The notes beneath the pieces were generated by a model, which worked only from the letters and a program-made list of their open reading frames with translations, searched no databases and was not told the DNA's origin. Positions 27,490 through 35,348 of a stretch of 64,000 bases of DNA are shown here, piece after piece (within the stretch, counting starts at the first letter, position 1; every line of letters begins with the position of its first letter). The DNA is from an uncultured Lachnospiraceae bacterium. GTDB taxonomy: Bacteria; Bacillota; Clostridia; Lachnospirales; Lachnospiraceae. The stretch lies in NCBI GenBank assembly GCA_944376125.1, contig CALWBQ010000031.1:1-64000 (forward strand). The letters run 5' to 3'. Made by a program: the position numbers and the translations under genes.

Positions 27490-28398
27490 ATGAGTTTTGG
27501 ATTGGCATTGTCTGGGGGAGGGGCCAGGGGAGCAGCCCATGTGGGCGTGCTGATGGCGCTGAGAGAGCATGGGTTTTGGCCGGACTGTATGGCGGGAACC
27601 AGCGCAGGCAGCATTGTAGCAGGCTGCATAGCATCGGGGGTGGCTTTAGAGAAATTAAAAAAAGAAGTAGAATATTTGTCAGAGTGTGGAAAATGGTATC
27701 TGGATCCAGACTATAGAGGGATGATCCAGTTTATTCCCCAGATGCTGGCGAGAAAACCAGCCAGCCTGAAAGGATTTTTGAAAGGAAACAGGCTGGAAAG
27801 ATTTTTGTGCGAAGTTACTGAGGGAAGGCGGCTGGAAGAGTGTCCGATGGGGGTTCTGATTCCCGCGGTGGATCTGTATTCCGGCAAAACAGTGACCTAT
27901 ACAAATATAAAATCTCCAAAGCCCTTTCCGCGAGAGGTTTCTGGGGAGACCGTCATCTGGGAGGAGAGCGGGATGCTCTGCGCTATTATGATGGCCAGCA
28001 GCAGTGTCCCTGGAGTGTTTTGCCCAAGACAGTTGGATGGCCGGCTTTTAGTAGACGGAGGAGTGACCAACAATCTTCCTGTGAGCCTGCTGGCGGCAGC
28101 AGGCGTGGAGACGATCATTGCTGTGGATGTGGGAGGGCAGAGTGAGATGCCAGGAAAATATTCCATTCTGGACATTGTCAGCCGCTCTCTGGAGATCCGA
28201 GGAGAGAGTCTGGAAATGTGCCACGCCCAAGGGGAAATTTTGACGCTGCATCCCCGACTTCCCAAAAGTGCGGGGCTGCTGGATTTTTCTTCCATGGAGG
28301 AGCTGATGCAGATTGGATATGATGATACCGTAAAACAGATGGCTTCTGTTCGGAGAGCATTGTCGCCAAAAAAATTTAGAAAAAATGAACGATTTTAG
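27490..28398 (+). CDS. Patatin-like phospholipase (RssA/YchK type)
   Basis: A 302-residue serine hydrolase with the complete patatin machinery: oxyanion loop SGGGARG (residues 8-14), nucleophile motif GTSAG (Ser38) and the catalytic Asp in LVDGGVTNNLP near residue 195. Cytoplasmic, no signal peptide. Substrates in the family are phospholipids or acyl esters; here unknown. It begins after its own gap of 130 nt and ends 13 nt beyond the first possible start of the sigma factor gene, whose true start is further on. Confidence 0.9.
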   Translation: MSFGLALSGGGARGAAHVGVLMALREHGFWPDCMAGTSAGSIVAGCIASGVALEKLKKEVEYLSECGKWYLDPDYRGMIQFIPQMLARKPASLKGFLKGNRLERFLCEVTEGRRLEECPMGVLIPAVDLYSGKTVTYTNIKSPKPFPREVSGETVIWEESGMLCAIMMASSSVPGVFCPRQLDGRLLVDGGVTNNLPVSLLAAAGVETIIAVDVGGQSEMPGKYSILDIVSRSLEIRGESLEMCHAQGEILTLHPRLPKSAGLLDFSSMEELMQIGYDDTVKQMASVRRALSPKKFRKNERF

Positions 28399-28419
28399 CC
28401 CGACGGGTCTCTATATAAT
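28386..28419 (+). promoter_or_regulatory. Possible ECF-type promoter of the sigma factor operon
   Basis: TGAACGATTTT followed by CGGGTCT about 14 nt on resembles the AAC ... CGTC pattern of autoregulated ECF sigma promoters. A TATAAT at 28414-28419 lies close by without a good -35. Placement in front of the sigma/anti-sigma pair is right; the match is loose. Confidence 0.35.
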
Positions 28420-28447
28420 AGATGTACATCAAAACAGGAAGGAGGAG

Positions 28448-29056
28448 ATGGAGTTGGAAAATGAAGAGCTGGTTCTGAGAATGATGGCAGACGATGTGGA
28501 TGCCCTGGAAGAGCTGATGAAACGGACCCAGAAGGATATTTTCCGGCTGGCATATCTGATTTCCGGCAGCTATGCAGACAGCGAGGACATTGTGCAGGAG
28601 ACCTATGTGCAGGTGTATATAAAAAGGAAAACCATCCGGGATCCGCGGGCTTTTAAGTCCTGGCTGATTCGGATGATGACCCGGATAGCCTGGCGGTATC
28701 TGAAGAAGATGAAGAGGGAGCAGCCTGCCGGAGAGAATATGGAAGAATGGCAGAACAATATTTTGGAGACAGAGGGAACTTGGACGTTGGAAAGAGAAAG
28801 TGTGGAATCTGTGTCCGAGACGGCAGAGCGGAATGAGGAGGCTAGAGAACTGTATGGAGCCATCAGCCGCCTCCCCGTCAAGCAGAGAACTGCGGTGATT
28901 CTGTATTACTTTGAGGGGATGAACACGAGGGAGATTGCAGAAGTGTCCGGCTGTCTGGAAGGAACCGTGAAGTCCCGGCTGCATGCGGCCAGGAAGCGGC
29001 TGAAAGAGGAATTGTACGGCGGCAGATTGCCGGAGGAAAGGAGGATATCCGTATGA
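28448..29056 (+). CDS. ECF-type RNA polymerase sigma factor
   Basis: A sigma-70 family factor of 202 residues with only regions 2 and 4. Region 2 spans about 15-85 (DIFRLAYLISGSYADSED, then the -10-binding SWLIRMMTRIAWRYLKK) and region 4 about 135-185 (LPVKQRTAVILYYFEGM and a helix-turn-helix ending TVKSRLHAARKRLK). The ATG at 28448 follows AGGAAGGAGG; a TTG at 28454 is spaced even better and remains possible. It overlaps the anti-sigma-like gene by 4 nt (ATGA). It probably responds to an envelope signal. Confidence 0.9.
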   Translation: MELENEELVLRMMADDVDALEELMKRTQKDIFRLAYLISGSYADSEDIVQETYVQVYIKRKTIRDPRAFKSWLIRMMTRIAWRYLKKMKREQPAGENMEEWQNNILETEGTWTLERESVESVSETAERNEEARELYGAISRLPVKQRTAVILYYFEGMNTREIAEVSGCLEGTVKSRLHAARKRLKEELYGGRLPEERRISV

Positions 29057-29889
29057 CAGACCTGGAGGAAGGAAAAAAGGATAAAGAGAAAGTAAGAACC
29101 AAACAGGAAGGCAGCTTGGACAGCCAGATTCGGGAAGCCTTGGCATACCAGGTATCTTCCCTGCCGGAGCTTCCAAACAGGGAGGATGCCTTGAGGAGCC
29201 GGACAGTCCGTCAGATTAAGGAGGAGCAGACAATGAAGAAACGGAGTTGGAATATTAAAAAAATAGCAGTGGCGGCGGCAGCAATGTGCGTGCTGGGCAG
29301 TGCAGTGGTGATGGCGGCAGGCCAGTTTACGGCTTTTGAGAGCCACAGCTATCAGAATGAAGCAGTTGCAGATTACAGCCAGATTGGGGAGATGTCACAG
29401 GCATACAGCGTTCCGTTTGAAGTGAAAGGGCCGGAGTCTTTCAGCAATGGATTTACTTTTAAAGAATGTTGGCCGATCCACGAGAGCGGTGTGGACGATG
29501 ATGGGAACAAAACTCAGCTGGCCACGGCAGTTACGATGACTTACCAGAAGGAAGGAATGGCGGATGTGAGCCTGAATCAGAGCCAGGCAGTGGCTGGGAT
29601 GGAAGACGGAATCGATAGAGGAAACAGCCACCAGGATGGAGAGATCACGTACTACTACAATCGGGATCACTATAAATTTGTTCCGCCGTCCTATGAGCTG
29701 TCAGAGGAGGAGCAGTCTGCAGTAGATGCCGGGGAACTGTATGTCTCCTACGGCACAGATCAGGTGGTAGAGAATGAGATTTCTTCCGTGTCCTGGACCA
29801 GCGGAGGTGTTCTCTATGTGCTTCAGTCTTTTGACACATCTCTGACAGAAGACCAGATGGTGGATATGGCGAGAGAAGTCATGGAGTAG
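29053..29889 (+). CDS. Membrane-anchored anti-sigma-like protein
   Basis: A 278-residue protein encoded with a 4-nt overlap after the ECF sigma factor. Residues 1-70 are charged and cytoplasmic, residues 71-89 form one membrane helix (KKIAVAAAAMCVLGSAVV), and the rest is an acidic extracytoplasmic domain with no family I recognise. The gene order and topology are those of an anti-sigma factor that holds the sigma factor at the membrane; no zinc-binding ZAS motif (HxxxCxxC) is visible, so it would be a different class. Confidence 0.7.
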   Translation: MTDLEEGKKDKEKVRTKQEGSLDSQIREALAYQVSSLPELPNREDALRSRTVRQIKEEQTMKKRSWNIKKIAVAAAAMCVLGSAVVMAAGQFTAFESHSYQNEAVADYSQIGEMSQAYSVPFEVKGPESFSNGFTFKECWPIHESGVDDDGNKTQLATAVTMTYQKEGMADVSLNQSQAVAGMEDGIDRGNSHQDGEITYYYNRDHYKFVPPSYELSEEEQSAVDAGELYVSYGTDQVVENEISSVSWTSGGVLYVLQSFDTSLTEDQMVDMAREVME

Positions 29890-29974
29890 GCGCGGGACAG
29901 TTACTTTTTAGTGCCTGCTTTTCAGAAAAGCTCAGTTCCGGTATAATAATAAAAAACGGAAAGGAGCAGGAACC

Positions 29975-31270
29975 ATGGAGCAGGAGAAAAGCATGTTTGC
30001 GGATGACGGGGCGGAGAAGCTGCGCCGCCATGGAGAAGAGTCATACAGTCAGAAGGAGTATCAGATCAATGACAGGATCCGGTGCTTTGTAGGATTTGGC
30101 CACAGCAACTGCATCGCTATAGAGGGAAAGACTTCTCTGATCCTGATTGACACCCTGGACTCAGGAGAGAGGGCCAAAAGGCTGAAAGAAAAACTGGAAA
30201 ATGAGACGGGAAAGGCCGTGGGAACGATTATTTACACTCACGGCCACCCGGACCACAGAGGCGGAGCAGGTGCATTCCGGGATACAGTGAAGGAAATCAT
30301 TGCCTTTGCGCCGAAGCGGCCACAGCTAAAGTACATGGATCATCTGAACAAGGTTCTGGGGGAGAGAACCAGACGGCAGTTCGGATACGCTTTAAGTGAG
30401 GAAGAATGTATCAATCAGGGCATCGGTATTCGGGAAGGCCACGCAGCCGGAGATGGAGTCTATGAATTTCTGCCTCCTACAACGGTTTATACAGAAGAAA
30501 CGGCGGAACGGATCATTGATGGAGTCAGGCTGGTGCTGAGAGCGGCTGTAGGAGAGACCGACGACCAGATATTTGTCTGGCTGCCTGAGGATCGGGTTCT
30601 CTGCTGCGGAGATAATTATTACAGCTGCTGGCCTAACTTGTATGCGATACGGGGCGGCCAGTACCGGGACATAGCGGCCTGGACAGACAGCTTAAGAGAG
30701 ATTATGAAATACCCGGCAGAGGCTCTGCTGCCTGGTCATACCCGGCCGATTATGGGGCGGGAAAAGATTCAGGAAGTTCTTGGAAATTTCTGTGGGGCCA
30801 TCGAGTCTGTACTTCTTAAGACTCTGGACTGCATGAACCAGGGAATGACAGAATCCGAGACAGCGGAGGCAGTAAAGCTGCCGGAAGTATATCAGGGTTT
30901 ATCCTATCTGGGAGAGTTTTATGGGACGATTGATTGGTCTGTAAGAGCCATATACCATGGCTATCTGGGATGGTTTGACGGAAATCCCACAAACTTGAAC
31001 CGGCTTTCCGATCAGGTGATGGCAGCAGAGATTCTGGATTTGGCAGGGGAGGATGCAGTCCTTGACAGAGCCCGGGCGCGGTACGGCGAGGGGAATTTCC
31101 AGATGGCCGCTCAGCTCTGTGACCTTCTTCTTCAGGCAGGCTGCTCCAGAGAGCAAGAAGCCAAGGAGCTGAAGGGCAATTGCCTTTTCAAGCTGGCAGA
31201 CAGAATTACCAGCGCCAATGGCCGCCACTATTATATCGACTGTGCAAAAGAATTGCTTGACTGCAAATAA
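29975..31270 (+). CDS. MBL-fold hydrolase, alkylsulfatase-like
   Basis: A 431-residue metallo-beta-lactamase-fold protein with the zinc motif THGHPDH (H89, H91, D93, H94), a second-shell GETDDQIFVWLPEDRVLCCGDNYY region split over residues 190-212, and LLPGHTRPI near 250. The C-terminal half has the alkylsulfatase dimerisation domain (YLGWFDGNPTNLNRLS near 330). SdsA1/BDS1-type enzymes hydrolyse alkyl sulfates and are about 650 residues with a C-terminal SCP-2-like domain, which is lacking here. No signal peptide. Substrate therefore uncertain. RBS AAGGAGCAGG. Confidence 0.85.
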   Translation: MEQEKSMFADDGAEKLRRHGEESYSQKEYQINDRIRCFVGFGHSNCIAIEGKTSLILIDTLDSGERAKRLKEKLENETGKAVGTIIYTHGHPDHRGGAGAFRDTVKEIIAFAPKRPQLKYMDHLNKVLGERTRRQFGYALSEEECINQGIGIREGHAAGDGVYEFLPPTTVYTEETAERIIDGVRLVLRAAVGETDDQIFVWLPEDRVLCCGDNYYSCWPNLYAIRGGQYRDIAAWTDSLREIMKYPAEALLPGHTRPIMGREKIQEVLGNFCGAIESVLLKTLDCMNQGMTESETAEAVKLPEVYQGLSYLGEFYGTIDWSVRAIYHGYLGWFDGNPTNLNRLSDQVMAAEILDLAGEDAVLDRARARYGEGNFQMAAQLCDLLLQAGCSREQEAKELKGNCLFKLADRITSANGRHYYIDCAKELLDCK

Positions 31271-31287
31271 AACCAAGTCATTTTGGC

Positions 31288-31321
31288 AGGGCTGATCGTG
31301 ACAGATCGGTCCTGATTTTTT
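31288..31321 (+). terminator. Intrinsic terminator after the alkylsulfatase-like gene
   Basis: Ten-pair stem with G-U pairs, AGGGCTGATC/GATCGGTCCT, 6-nt loop, followed by GATTTTTT. Confidence 0.75.
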
Positions 31322-31378
31322 ATAAGATGCTTCAGGCAATGTCATAATCAAGGGATGGGGACGAAAACGTGTGACAAG

Positions 31379-31406
31379 AAACGGCGCGACATCAGTCACG
31401 CCGTTT
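31379..31406 (-). terminator. Hairpin downstream of the Bax-inhibitor-1 gene
   Basis: AAACGGCG (31379-31386) and CGCCGTTT (31399-31406) form an 8-bp stem with a 12-nt loop; on the minus strand it is followed by CTTG, so the T-run is poor. Confidence 0.5.
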
Positions 31407-31449
31407 CCTAGAATCTTATAGATTTGATTTAGTTTTTTGGGGCTGCAGT

Positions 31450-32163
31450 TTAATTGCTCCTTCTTCCCAGCAGCCTGATCAGATACAGGAAGAGATTGAT
31501 AAAGTCCAGATACAGTCCCAGTGCGGAGAAGATGGATGCCTTTGCCGCCATCTCCGGATCCCGAGAGTAGTAAGCGTGGTATGCGCGAATCTTCTGGGTA
31601 TCATATGCGGTAAATACTAAGAAGATAAAAATACCGATTGTGCAGGCTATGGTGGCAAACTGGTTCAGATTGATGAACATTGCCAGGATCCAGAAAACCA
31701 GAAGGAATACCAGGCCGCCTACCAGGAAGCTGCGGAGACGGCTGAAATCTGCGTTAGTAAAATAGCCTACCAGAGCCATTATGCCAAAAAACAGTGAAGT
31801 AGCTCCAAATACCAGGATCAGGCTGGTCATGCTGTAAAGCAGGAAGTAGGCCGAGAACACGATGCCGTTCAGAACGGCGTATGTGAAGAACAGGACTCTG
31901 GCGGCAGCTACTGACATTTTCTGGATCCGGGCGGATAAGAAGATCACCACCAGGATTTCTGCAATTCCCAGGATCAAATACAGATACGGAACGGCAAAGA
32001 CATAGAGCACTGCCCCGGTCACATATCCGGCGTAGGCGATAATGAATGTCAGCATCAGACCGGCAAACATCCAGCCGAACGTCTTGGCCGTATAGCGGCC
32101 TACGGATTCCGATGGATTGAGGCTGGCGGAATAAGGCTGACCGTTTAAGTTCATAGATTCCAT
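31450..32163 (-). CDS. Bax inhibitor-1/YccA family membrane protein
   Basis: A 237-residue protein with seven hydrophobic segments, from ATG 32163 preceded by AAAGGGGGA. The N terminus SVGRYTAKTFGWMFAGL, the central aromatic helices and the C-terminal LGLYLDFINLFLYLIRLLGRR are family marks; the paired acidic residues that form the pH-gated Ca2+ leak pore in BsYetJ are expected near the end of helices 6-7 (the FTAYDTQ and LDFINLF segments). It is monocistronic, downstream of argG, with a promoter overlapping the argG terminator. Confidence 0.9.
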   Translation of the reverse strand: MESMNLNGQPYSASLNPSESVGRYTAKTFGWMFAGLMLTFIIAYAGYVTGAVLYVFAVPYLYLILGIAEILVVIFLSARIQKMSVAAARVLFFTYAVLNGIVFSAYFLLYSMTSLILVFGATSLFFGIMALVGYFTNADFSRLRSFLVGGLVFLLVFWILAMFINLNQFATIACTIGIFIFLVFTAYDTQKIRAYHAYYSRDPEMAAKASIFSALGLYLDFINLFLYLIRLLGRRSN

Positions 32164-32225
32164 AAAAAATCCCCCTTTATATGAGTGGTTCCGGCTGCTG
32201 CCGGCAACGGCAGAGCCGCAATAAA

Positions 32226-32263
32226 AAATCACCCCTATTATATCAGAATACTAGGGGTGATTT
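32226..32263 (-). terminator. Intrinsic terminator of argG
   Basis: Perfect 11-bp stem on the minus strand, AAATCACCCCT (32263-32253) and AGGGGTGATTT (32236-32226), followed by a T-run. The same bases contain the promoter of the next gene. Confidence 0.85.
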
Positions 32264-32266
32264 CAA
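32237..32266 (-). promoter_or_regulatory. Promoter of the Bax-inhibitor-1 gene inside the argG terminator
   Basis: On the minus strand TTGAAA (32266-32261), 18-nt spacer, TATAAT (32242-32237). The -35 overlaps the left arm and the -10 falls in the loop of the argG terminator hairpin. Confidence 0.65.
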
Positions 32267-32282
32267 TCATTTTAGAAAAATA

Positions 32283-33515
32283 TTAGATTTCTTTTTCCTG
32301 TTTTTCTACTTCTGCCAGCTTCATGGCGCGAACCTTTAATGGAAGACCGAACAGGGTGATAAAGCCATCGGCATCGTGGTGATCGTACAGATCCCCGGTG
32401 GTAAAGGAAGCCAGAGATTCACTGTACAGGGAGTAGGGGGAAGTAGTTCCGGCTTTGATAATGTTTCCTTTGTACAGCTTGAATTTCACCTCACCGGTTA
32501 CGTACTCCTGGGTGGATTCCACGAAAGCCTGGATAGCTTCTCTCAGAGGGGTGAACCACTTGCCTTCGTATACGATCTGTGCAAATTTGTTGCCCATGTC
32601 TTTTTTCACTTCCATGGTAGCACGGTCTAAGATCAGCTCCTCTAATTGCTGGTGAGCCTCCATCAGGATGGTACCGCCTGGGGTTTCATACACGCCTCTG
32701 GACTTCATGCCGACTACACGGTTCTCTACAATATCTACGATACCGATACCGTGCTTTCCGCCCAGCTCGTTCAGTTTGCGGATGATATCAGAAACCTTCA
32801 TTTTCTCGCCATTTACACTGGTGGGAATACCTTTTTCGAAGGTCATAGTTACGTACTCGTCTTCGTCAGGTGCCTCTTCAGGGGTTACGCCCAGAACCAA
32901 CAGATGTTTGTAGTTGGGCTCATTAGCCGGGTCTTCAAGCTCCAGCCCCTCGTGGCTGATGTGCCATAAGTTGCGGTCACGGCTGTAGCTGGAATCGGCG
33001 GAGAAGGGAAGATCGATGCCGTGCGCCTTGCAGTATGCGATCTCTTCCTCACGGGACTGCATGGTCCAGATGTCAGTCATACGCCAGGGAGCAATGATTT
33101 TCAGATCAGGAGCCAGAGCTTTGATGCCAAGCTCGAAGCGGATCTGGTCATTGCCTTTGCCGGTAGCACCGTGGCAGATGGCAGTAGCTCCCTCCTTGCG
33201 GGCAATCTCCACCAGCTTTTTGGCGATGCAGGGACGGGCCATAGAAGTGCCCAGCAGATACTTATTTTCATAGACTGCTCCCGCCTGAACGCAGGGCATG
33301 ATATAGTTGTCGCAGAAATCATCGACGATGTCTTCGATGTATAATTTAGAAGCGCCGGACAGCTTTGCTCTCTCCTCCAGACCGTCTAATTCTTCGCCCT
33401 GGCCGCAGTTGACACAGCAGCAGATAACGTCATAATCAAAATTTTCCTTTAACCACGGAATGATAGCGGTTGTGTCCAGACCGCCGGAATATGCTAAGAT
33501 TACTTTCTCTTTCAT
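32283..33515 (-). CDS. argG: Argininosuccinate synthase
   Basis: Joins citrulline and aspartate with ATP to argininosuccinate. 410 residues from ATG 33515, preceded by AGGAGGAA; an upstream in-frame ATG at 33596 has no ribosome site and lies over the promoter. The PP-loop SGGLDT is at residues 10-15 and the second signature GATGKGNDQIRFE is intact. It is transcribed away from argC with 252 bp between the two starts, where mirrored ArgR-like sites lie. A hairpin CCGTCA-N6-TGACGG sits in its leader at 33541-33558 (plus-strand positions). Confidence 0.97.
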   Translation of the reverse strand: MKEKVILAYSGGLDTTAIIPWLKENFDYDVICCCVNCGQGEELDGLEERAKLSGASKLYIEDIVDDFCDNYIMPCVQAGAVYENKYLLGTSMARPCIAKKLVEIARKEGATAICHGATGKGNDQIRFELGIKALAPDLKIIAPWRMTDIWTMQSREEEIAYCKAHGIDLPFSADSSYSRDRNLWHISHEGLELEDPANEPNYKHLLVLGVTPEEAPDEDEYVTMTFEKGIPTSVNGEKMKVSDIIRKLNELGGKHGIGIVDIVENRVVGMKSRGVYETPGGTILMEAHQQLEELILDRATMEVKKDMGNKFAQIVYEGKWFTPLREAIQAFVESTQEYVTGEVKFKLYKGNIIKAGTTSPYSLYSESLASFTTGDLYDHHDADGFITLFGLPLKVRAMKLAEVEKQEKEI

Positions 33516-33563
33516 AAAACTAATTCCTCCTGAAATTTGGCCGTCATTTGTGTGACGGTTATA

Positions 33564-33592
33564 AATATACAACAACATGCAAAAAAATGCAA
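33564..33592 (-). promoter_or_regulatory. argG promoter with ArgR-box-like palindrome
   Basis: On the minus strand TTGCAT (33592-33587), 17-nt spacer, TATATT (33569-33564). The 14-nt palindrome TGCATTTTTTTGCA (33591-33578) starts inside the -35 and resembles the ARG box TGAAT-N4-ATTCA. Confidence 0.65.
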
Positions 33593-33705
33593 GCAAAAAA
33601 GAAGAAAATCTTTAAAAAAGGGAAGGACTGTTAAAATAGACGAAAAACCGGGGAAAAAAGCCAGAAGTTCCGGCAGAAAAACAAGAAGGAAGACGAAAAA
33701 ACTGC

Positions 33706-33734
33706 TTGCATAATATTCATTAGAAGTGTATAAT
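33706..33734 (+). promoter_or_regulatory. argC promoter with ArgR-box-like palindrome
   Basis: TTGCAT (33706-33711), 17-nt spacer, TATAAT (33729-33734). TGCATAATATTCA (33707-33719) overlaps the -35 at the same offset as the palindrome in the argG promoter. Confidence 0.75.
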
Positions 33735-33767
33735 TATGAGAATCTAGTGGCAATAGGAGGAAATACT

Positions 33768-34808
33768 ATGATAAAAGCAGGGATCATCGGCTCTACCGGG
33801 TATGCAGGAGGAGAATTGGCCAGACTGCTGATGCAGAGGGAGGATGTGAAGGTTGTCTGGTACGGATCAAAGAGCTATATTGGACAGAAATACGCATCTA
33901 TTTACCAAAATATGTTTCGATTTGTAGAAGATGAATGTTTAGAAGATAATATAGAAAAGCTGGCGGATGAAGCTGATGTGATTTTTATGGCAACTCCCCA
34001 GGGGCTCTGTGCTTCTTTATTAAAAGAGGATATTCTGAAAAAGTGCAAAATAATAGACCTGAGCGCTGATTTCAGGATCAAGAATGTGGAGGTTTATGAA
34101 CAATGGTATAAAATAACACATGCCAGCCCGCAGTTTATTTCAGAGGCAGTGTATGGTCTGCCGGAGATTAACCGGGAGGCAGTGAAAAAAGCCAGGCTGG
34201 TTGCCAACCCTGGCTGCTATCCAACGTGTTCCTTTTTATCGATCTACCCTATGGTAAAGGAAGGGCTGATCGACCCATCAACCATTATCATTGACGCAAA
34301 GTCCGGGACATCAGGGGCTGGGCGGGGAGCTAAGGTAGACAATCTTTTCTGTGAAGTGAATGAAAATATGAAAGCCTACGGAGTGGCATCCCACCGCCAC
34401 ACACCGGAGATTGAGGAGCAGCTCTCCTATGCTGCCGGGATCCCGGTGACCATTAGTTTTACGCCCCATTTGGTACCCATGAACCGGGGAATCCTGGTGA
34501 CAGCCTACGCTTCTCTGAATGGAAATGTGTCAGAGGATGAAGCTCGGGCTGTATATAACAAATATTATGGGAATGAATATTTTGTCAGGGTTCTGGATAA
34601 AAATATGGTTCCTCAGACCCGCTTTGTAGAGGGAAGCAATTTTGTAGATGTCAATGTGAAAGTCGATCCGAGAACTCACCGGGTGATTATGATGGGGGCT
34701 ATGGACAATCTGGTCAAGGGAGCAGCAGGCCAGGCAGTTCAGAATATGAATCTGATGTTCGGCCTGCCGGAGAATGAAGGCCTGAAGCAGATCCCTATGT
34801 TCCCGTAA
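33768..34808 (+). CDS. argC: N-acetyl-gamma-glutamyl-phosphate reductase
   Basis: Third step of arginine synthesis: NADPH reduction of N-acetylglutamyl phosphate to the semialdehyde. 346 residues from ATG 33768 after AGGAGG; the frame is open to 33726 but that ATG overlaps the promoter. The nucleotide-binding GSTGYAGGELARLL is at residues 8-21 and the catalytic cysteine is Cys150 in NPGCYPT. First gene of the argC-GNAT-argJ-argB-argD operon. Confidence 0.97.
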   Translation: MIKAGIIGSTGYAGGELARLLMQREDVKVVWYGSKSYIGQKYASIYQNMFRFVEDECLEDNIEKLADEADVIFMATPQGLCASLLKEDILKKCKIIDLSADFRIKNVEVYEQWYKITHASPQFISEAVYGLPEINREAVKKARLVANPGCYPTCSFLSIYPMVKEGLIDPSTIIIDAKSGTSGAGRGAKVDNLFCEVNENMKAYGVASHRHTPEIEEQLSYAAGIPVTISFTPHLVPMNRGILVTAYASLNGNVSEDEARAVYNKYYGNEYFVRVLDKNMVPQTRFVEGSNFVDVNVKVDPRTHRVIMMGAMDNLVKGAAGQAVQNMNLMFGLPENEGLKQIPMFP

Positions 34809-34865
34809 GGGGAGGCTGCCGGCTGGCCGGGGTTCGTCAAATCTATACGGAAAGGAAGAAATGCC

Positions 34866-35330
34866 ATGGCAGGCACAATGGATATTCTTTACCGGGAAAT
34901 GGTGATAGAAGATTACGAGGAAGTCTATAAACTGTGGAAAACCATAAAGGGGTTTGGCATCCGCTCTCTGGATGATTCCAGAGAAGGGGTTGAGAGATTT
35001 TTAAAGAGAAATCCTTCCACCAGCGTCGTTGCCGTCCAGAATGGGAGGATTGTTGGGAATATCCTTTGCGGTCACGATGGAAGGACCGGGTATTTTTACC
35101 ATGTCTGTGTGGAAAAGAGCTACCGCAAGCACGGCATCGGTCACCAGATGGCCCGGTGGTGTATGTACGCTTTGAAGGCAGAGGGCATCAATAAAGTCAG
35201 CCTGATTGCATTCAAGTCCAATGCTGTGGGGAATGCGTTCTGGAAAGGCGTGGGATGGACGGAGCGCCCGGATGTCAACTGTTATGATTTTGTATTAAAT
35301 GAAGAAAACATTACGAATTTTATCAGATAA
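34866..35330 (+). CDS. GNAT-family N-acetyltransferase inside the arginine operon
   Basis: A 154-residue acetyltransferase. The acetyl-CoA loop reads VCVEKSYRKHGIGHQMARW (residues 80-98), preceded by the beta strand GYFYHV; FWKGVGW closes the fold. It resembles small YpeA-type GNAT proteins. It is embedded between argC and argJ (58 and 18 nt gaps). Arginine synthesis needs N-acetylglutamate, which ArgJ can make; a GNAT here could be a second source, but ArgA activity is only an inference from position. ATG 34866 follows AAGGAAG; ATG 34861 is out of frame. Confidence 0.85.
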   Translation: MAGTMDILYREMVIEDYEEVYKLWKTIKGFGIRSLDDSREGVERFLKRNPSTSVVAVQNGRIVGNILCGHDGRTGYFYHVCVEKSYRKHGIGHQMARWCMYALKAEGINKVSLIAFKSNAVGNAFWKGVGWTERPDVNCYDFVLNEENITNFIR

Positions 35331-35348
35331 AGATCAGGAGGAGACGAT

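Noticed and set aside
29942..29947. TATAAT in front of the alkylsulfatase-like gene as a promoter
   Set aside because: The position is good, but no acceptable -35 lies 16-18 nt upstream, so it was not listed as a feature.
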